Part shown: piece after piece, positions 60,461 through 64,000 of the stretch
Position numbering within the stretch: the stretch's first letter is position 1
Layout: each line of letters opens with the position of its first letter
NCBI GenBank assembly: GCA_948470475.1
Contig: OX419343.1
Span: 25,113,302 to 25,177,301, forward strand
Direction: 5' to 3'
Origin: Galaxea fascicularis
Lineage: Eukaryota; Cnidaria; Anthozoa; Scleractinia; Euphylliidae
DNA: 64,000 bases
Notes under the pieces: model-generated
What the model saw: the letters and a program-made list of their open reading frames with translations, nothing else
Told to the model about the DNA's origin: nothing
The model's database searches: none
Made by a program: the position numbers and the translations under genes

Positions 60461-63369
60461 TTATTGACTTCCTTCATAGTTAATCTTTATCCACTTTTCT
60501 GTCACCGCCTTTAAGTTGTCCATCACTTCTTTGGGTTTATCACTTTTGACAACAGCACTCCCTGATACAATCATATTGGCTCCAGCCTGGCAAACAACAA
60601 AAATAGCACAGTAAAATTATAGCACGAAAGAGCTGGGATTTGTTACGTTGTACACAATACAAAAATTAATGTAAACTGGACTCCTCGTTAGGGGCAGAAG
60701 AAGGGGTGGTAATTAGGTAAGTCTGGAAGAAAACCTGAAGTCTACAGTGCTTTACTGGTTGCGCAAGATATAAGTTGGTGACAGCCTCAAGGTTAATTAG
60801 TCCAATACTTAATTGTAACACTGCTGCTGAAAGCATTCTCAGTGCTTGACCTTAACTTTTTAAAAAACTAGTCCATGGGCTAGCGGAGTCTTAAATACAA
60901 TAGCCAAATCGTTTTGTGGGCAAGCTTTGATCACCTATAAAGACCACTATTGCGACTACTGACCCTGTATCAGAATTTTTTCATTTCTTTTGGGATCAAC
61001 TTAACTCCAAACCAGTTGAATTTCTCTTCATTAATACCATCTCCAATGCCTCTTCTATTACAAGTGGCCCAGTGGCTAGTGGTTCTCACATTTTACTAGT
61101 CCAAACCAAATTTTTACTAGTTCTGGGCTAATGGACTACTGCTAAGGTTGAGTTCTGATTCTGAATGTAAAATATCCATGTTTTCTCTGTTTTGGAGGTT
61201 CCGTAAATCCTCTATTAAGCCCCCCGGGGGCTTATTGTTTTCAAGCACTTTTGGGGGGGGGGGGGGGGGGCTTATTTAATTTAGCGAAACACATCACCTG
61301 TAGCAAAAATACCGTGGTATGAGACAGAGTAGACTTACGCGTTGTACAATTAAAGTCACTGTCAAAAGTATTTAATTCACTTGTGGGAGCCTAAAAGTAA
61401 CAAAAACAAAATTCTTATTCTTCAAAAATGCACTTTTGGCCTCATGTTCTTCGGTAATTTTTTTTTAACTTCCAGCCTGAATAAATCATAACTGATCAGT
61501 CCATGTTAATCGTTAATTTTTTGTGAAGAATGAGGCTTGGGGGAGGGGGAGAGGGGGGCTTATTAAATTTCCTCCTCTGAAAAGGGGAGGAAATAGAGAG
61601 GGGGGGGGGGCTTAATAGAGGATTTATGGTAGTTATTCCATACTACTGTTTATTGCCTCAACTGGGTGTCCTGTGCAGTAGCACAGATTACCAATACAAG
61701 TTTGTATTCACCTGAGCTGCTGCTTCAATTGTTGAGGGTCCCAGTCCTCCATCCACCTCAATATTCAAAACCCTGTAGCTGGTTCTTAGATGTCTCACCT
61801 TGGTAAGAAGAAAAAATGCACACAGTATTTGTAAAAAAATTGTCATACCAGCCACAATAAATAAATCACTTGGCTACAGCTAATGAACTGGTCACACTGC
61901 AAAAACTACTCGCAGTTCAAAGAATTTATTCATGGCATGTTGTGTAGCATTTTGCATGCTGGGCTGTTCCTCAGTCCAATGAGAATACACTGCCTTTATA
62001 GCGAAGGAGAAGGAAGGAAAGAAGTGTCAGATACTCTGTTTCCAGTTCTTGAAATTTTTTTGAACAGTCTTTATGAGCCATGGTGTACTTAACCCTGCAG
62101 ACATTTTTTCAGTGGGGTGGGGGTGGGGAGTACTGGTTTATCCTTTGTTGTGCTGCTATCTTGGATGTCTTTCCTTTCACCCACCCCTCCCACCACATTT
62201 TCTCCTCTTCCCAAAGGGTGAGAAGATGGCAAGACATTTTGCAAAGAAAATACTCAGCCCTCCTCGTACTGCAGGCTACCAAGAGGATAGCTGTAACACA
62301 GATAACAGGGCACCCTAAGTATGTTTACCTTCGGCATCATATCTGCCATGAACTTCTGTCCTCCAAATCCTGGTTCAACTGTCATAATAAGAACCATATC
62401 AACAAGATCTACTAATGGCAGCACTGACTCCACAGGTGTGTTTGGCTTCACTCCAACTCCAACCTTCATTCCAGCCTTTTTTATCTGCTTTATTAATTCA
62501 ACTGGCTTGTCTACGTGAAAAATATTTATCAACACATCAGCATCGTGATGAAGCTGGAACTACAACATGTTTAGCTATCAAGTAACTCAAGCTGCTAAAT
62601 TGCTCACCTGTTATCATACCCTCCCTATATCTCATCAAAAAAAGGATGCCTGACCACAGGTTACTAACTGGCTGATGTGGATGTGGTTCTTTTACGCATT
62701 TACAGATTATGTAGATATAGAATTCAATGAGATCATTACAAAACAGTCTTGGTGACACCACTTGAAACCAGAGCATAACCCAGTCTCTGTTAAATGGCAA
62801 ATCTCTTGGGAAGCTGAACAGGGGGAGAGAAGACTGGCCCGGGGGAAGGGGGTAGAGGAGTGATGCAGTGTCAGTTTGAAACAGAGAATTGTGATGAATC
62901 GTGATGGTTGTTTGCAGTGTACATTGTGTTGCCTGCCTGCCTGCCATGAGCACATATATGATGGTAACATTTTTGTGATGAAGCATTCAATTCAAATAAT
63001 ATATTTGCCTGCCTGTGAAGAGAATCCACCTTCCAGCTCAAAACCTTTAAGTGGGGTTCCAAAAAATACCCATCCCCCCCCTCCCACCAATGAGGGCTGT
63101 TTAGTTTGCACCCACAACCCCCCCCCTCCTCCCCTCTGGAAATTTCAATTTTATACATTTCATTAAAAACATTGCTTTTGCCAATCTCCTCCCCCTGGAA
63201 TTTCCATTGACCCTCTGTTGGGGAGGAATGGAATATTCTCTAGAACTGTGAAATGAAACTTAACTCTGACAGGCTTAGGAATGGTCAAATGGTCTAAAAA
63301 TTATTTACCTGTGGCCTCTATATGGAAAGTATATTGATTAGCTCCTGCATCAGCCATGTCATCAACCCA
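60461..63369 (-). CDS. RPE: Ribulose-phosphate 3-epimerase, C-terminal part, 4 exons
   Basis: Complement of exons 63309-63369, 62329-62510, 61712-61798 and 60461-60586; 151 residues to TAA, all phases consistent. The enzyme interconverts ribulose 5-phosphate and xylulose 5-phosphate in the pentose phosphate pathway, in the cytosol, on a TIM barrel with a bound metal. Visible features are AGANQYTFHIEAT, the family signature MTVEPGFGGQKFM, the IEVDGGLG strand with the catalytic aspartate, and the phosphate-binding end AGANMIVSGSA. The N-terminal third, with the first catalytic aspartate and the metal-binding histidines, is not within 63370-64000, so the gene continues past the right edge. The last residues (KWIKINYEGSQ) differ from the human tail. 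Confidence 0.95.
61201..61629. mobile_element. 429-bp MITE with taaatcctctattaagcccc termini
   Basis: ccgtaaatcctctattaagc at the left is inverted as cttaatagaggatttatgg at the right, each followed inward by a long run of C or G. An internal cttattaaat / attaaatt pair adds symmetry. It lies in the RPE intron before the last exon. The homopolymer runs (17 G at about 61252-61270) are likely assembly trouble spots. Confidence 0.75.
63050..63262. mobile_element. C-rich MITE, copy 3, beside RPE exon 63309-63369
   Basis: Shares tggaatttccattgaccctc and ggaatattctctagaactg with the copy at 28480-28710. It lies 47 bp downstream of the donor side of the RPE exon. Confidence 0.65.
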
Positions 63370-63715
63370 CTGAAACATACATTCAAAACCTCACATGAGA
63401 GCTTAACTGTGACAATACTGCTTCAAAGGACTTGAAGCAAAGGGTGAAAAACAGTCTCCACAAAATAAATCATTATATAGCTGGAATTTTTCCGACTACA
63501 GCACGCCCATTCATTGCCTAGTTCATGGTCACATGACATCTAACAATGAAACTGTTTACGGCCAAATGCCATGAGCAGGCAACATTGCAAAAACTATGAC
63601 ATCAAACAGGAAACAGTTCACTGTTACACTGAGATTCGCAGGAAACAAAATTCACTGCTCCCCTCGGGACCAGTCATTAAGTGTTAAATAATACAGGTAC
63701 TACAGTTATTGGCTG

Positions 63716-63950
63716 TTCCGAAATTCAAAAGGGAACTGGGATGAGTTTCAAATTTTGAAGTAATCGATAAATTGACACCATCACATGAAAGATAACATTG
63801 AGATTGGTCGTTTGACCAGGTTTGACTCTTTTAGGTTGAACAGAGACCAAGTTATGGCCCTTGAAACATAGCTCAAAATCCATACAAATGTCTCTAATTT
63901 TGAGGCTGCATCGTTGGGGGACGCTCTCACAAAATTAGAGACATATTTTT
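63716..63950 (+). repeat. Second copy of the 7911-8110 repeat
   Basis: ccgaaattcaaaagggaact through to caaatgtctctaattttg matches 7911-8098 with few changes. Beyond the match it continues into a small hairpin (tctctaattttg ... caaaattagaga) that the left copy lacks. Confidence 0.75.
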
Positions 63951-64000
63951 CAGGTAAAATAATCTTGCATCAGCTCCTAACTTACTAAAGGAAATTATTT

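Noticed and set aside
62537..62986. 149-codon minus-strand frame in the RPE intron
   Set aside because: It lies between two well-supported RPE exons, is low in conserved character and overlaps other frames on the same strand.

Overview
This looks like a nuclear scaffold segment from an anthozoan cnidarian, most likely a stony coral. The genes are rich in introns with GT-AG splice sites, the proteins are metazoan and close to human orthologues, the non-coding DNA is AT-rich, and it is packed with short inverted-repeat transposons (MITEs) of types I associate with coral genomes. The taxon is an inference; no marker gene is present.

Genes from left to right. (1) 366-6124, plus: the 3' part of a class B (secretin/adhesion superfamily) G-protein-coupled receptor, from the end of TM5 to the stop, with a very long cytoplasmic tail. 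(2) 9373-10774, minus: MRPL43, a mitochondrial ribosomal protein, complete in three exons. (3) 11500-17038, minus: HPRT1, the purine-salvage enzyme, complete in eleven exons. (4) 25307-35018, plus: PDIA4/ERp72, a three-CGHC protein disulfide isomerase, complete in eight exons with a C-terminal KEEL and a near-consensus ER stress element upstream. (5) 36944-37275, plus: a possible two-exon microprotein gene of 69 residues. (6) 43708-59213, plus: an extended synaptotagmin, complete in 24 exons (hydrophobic hairpin, SMP domain, three C2 domains). (7) 60461-63369, minus: the 3' part of RPE, ribulose-phosphate 3-epimerase, running off the right edge and converging on the synaptotagmin gene. Weaker coding traces lie at 24906-25074, 39759-39842 and 41057-41510.

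The 17.0-25.2 kb interval between HPRT1 and PDIA4 is almost gene-free and is the structurally strange part. It holds a 686-bp element made of nested palindromes with an AATTAA target duplication. Next to it is a 3.5-kb inverted repeat with arms of about 1.57 kb, which enclose a 200-bp assembly gap and a 30-bp minisatellite, each arm carrying an inverted copy of a smaller MITE. At least a dozen further MITEs, two tRNA-derived SINE-like insertions and a non-LTR retroelement tail sit in introns and intergenic DNA, several with exact target-site duplications.

The genes have no obvious joint function: ER folding, ER-plasma membrane contacts, purine salvage, the pentose phosphate pathway and mitochondrial translation are housekeeping roles that happen to be neighbours. 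I saw no CRISPR array, rRNA gene, canonical tRNA gene or intact transposase. I found no clear new multi-gene system; the best candidates for something undescribed are the giant inverted repeat, the nested-palindrome element and the microprotein gene.
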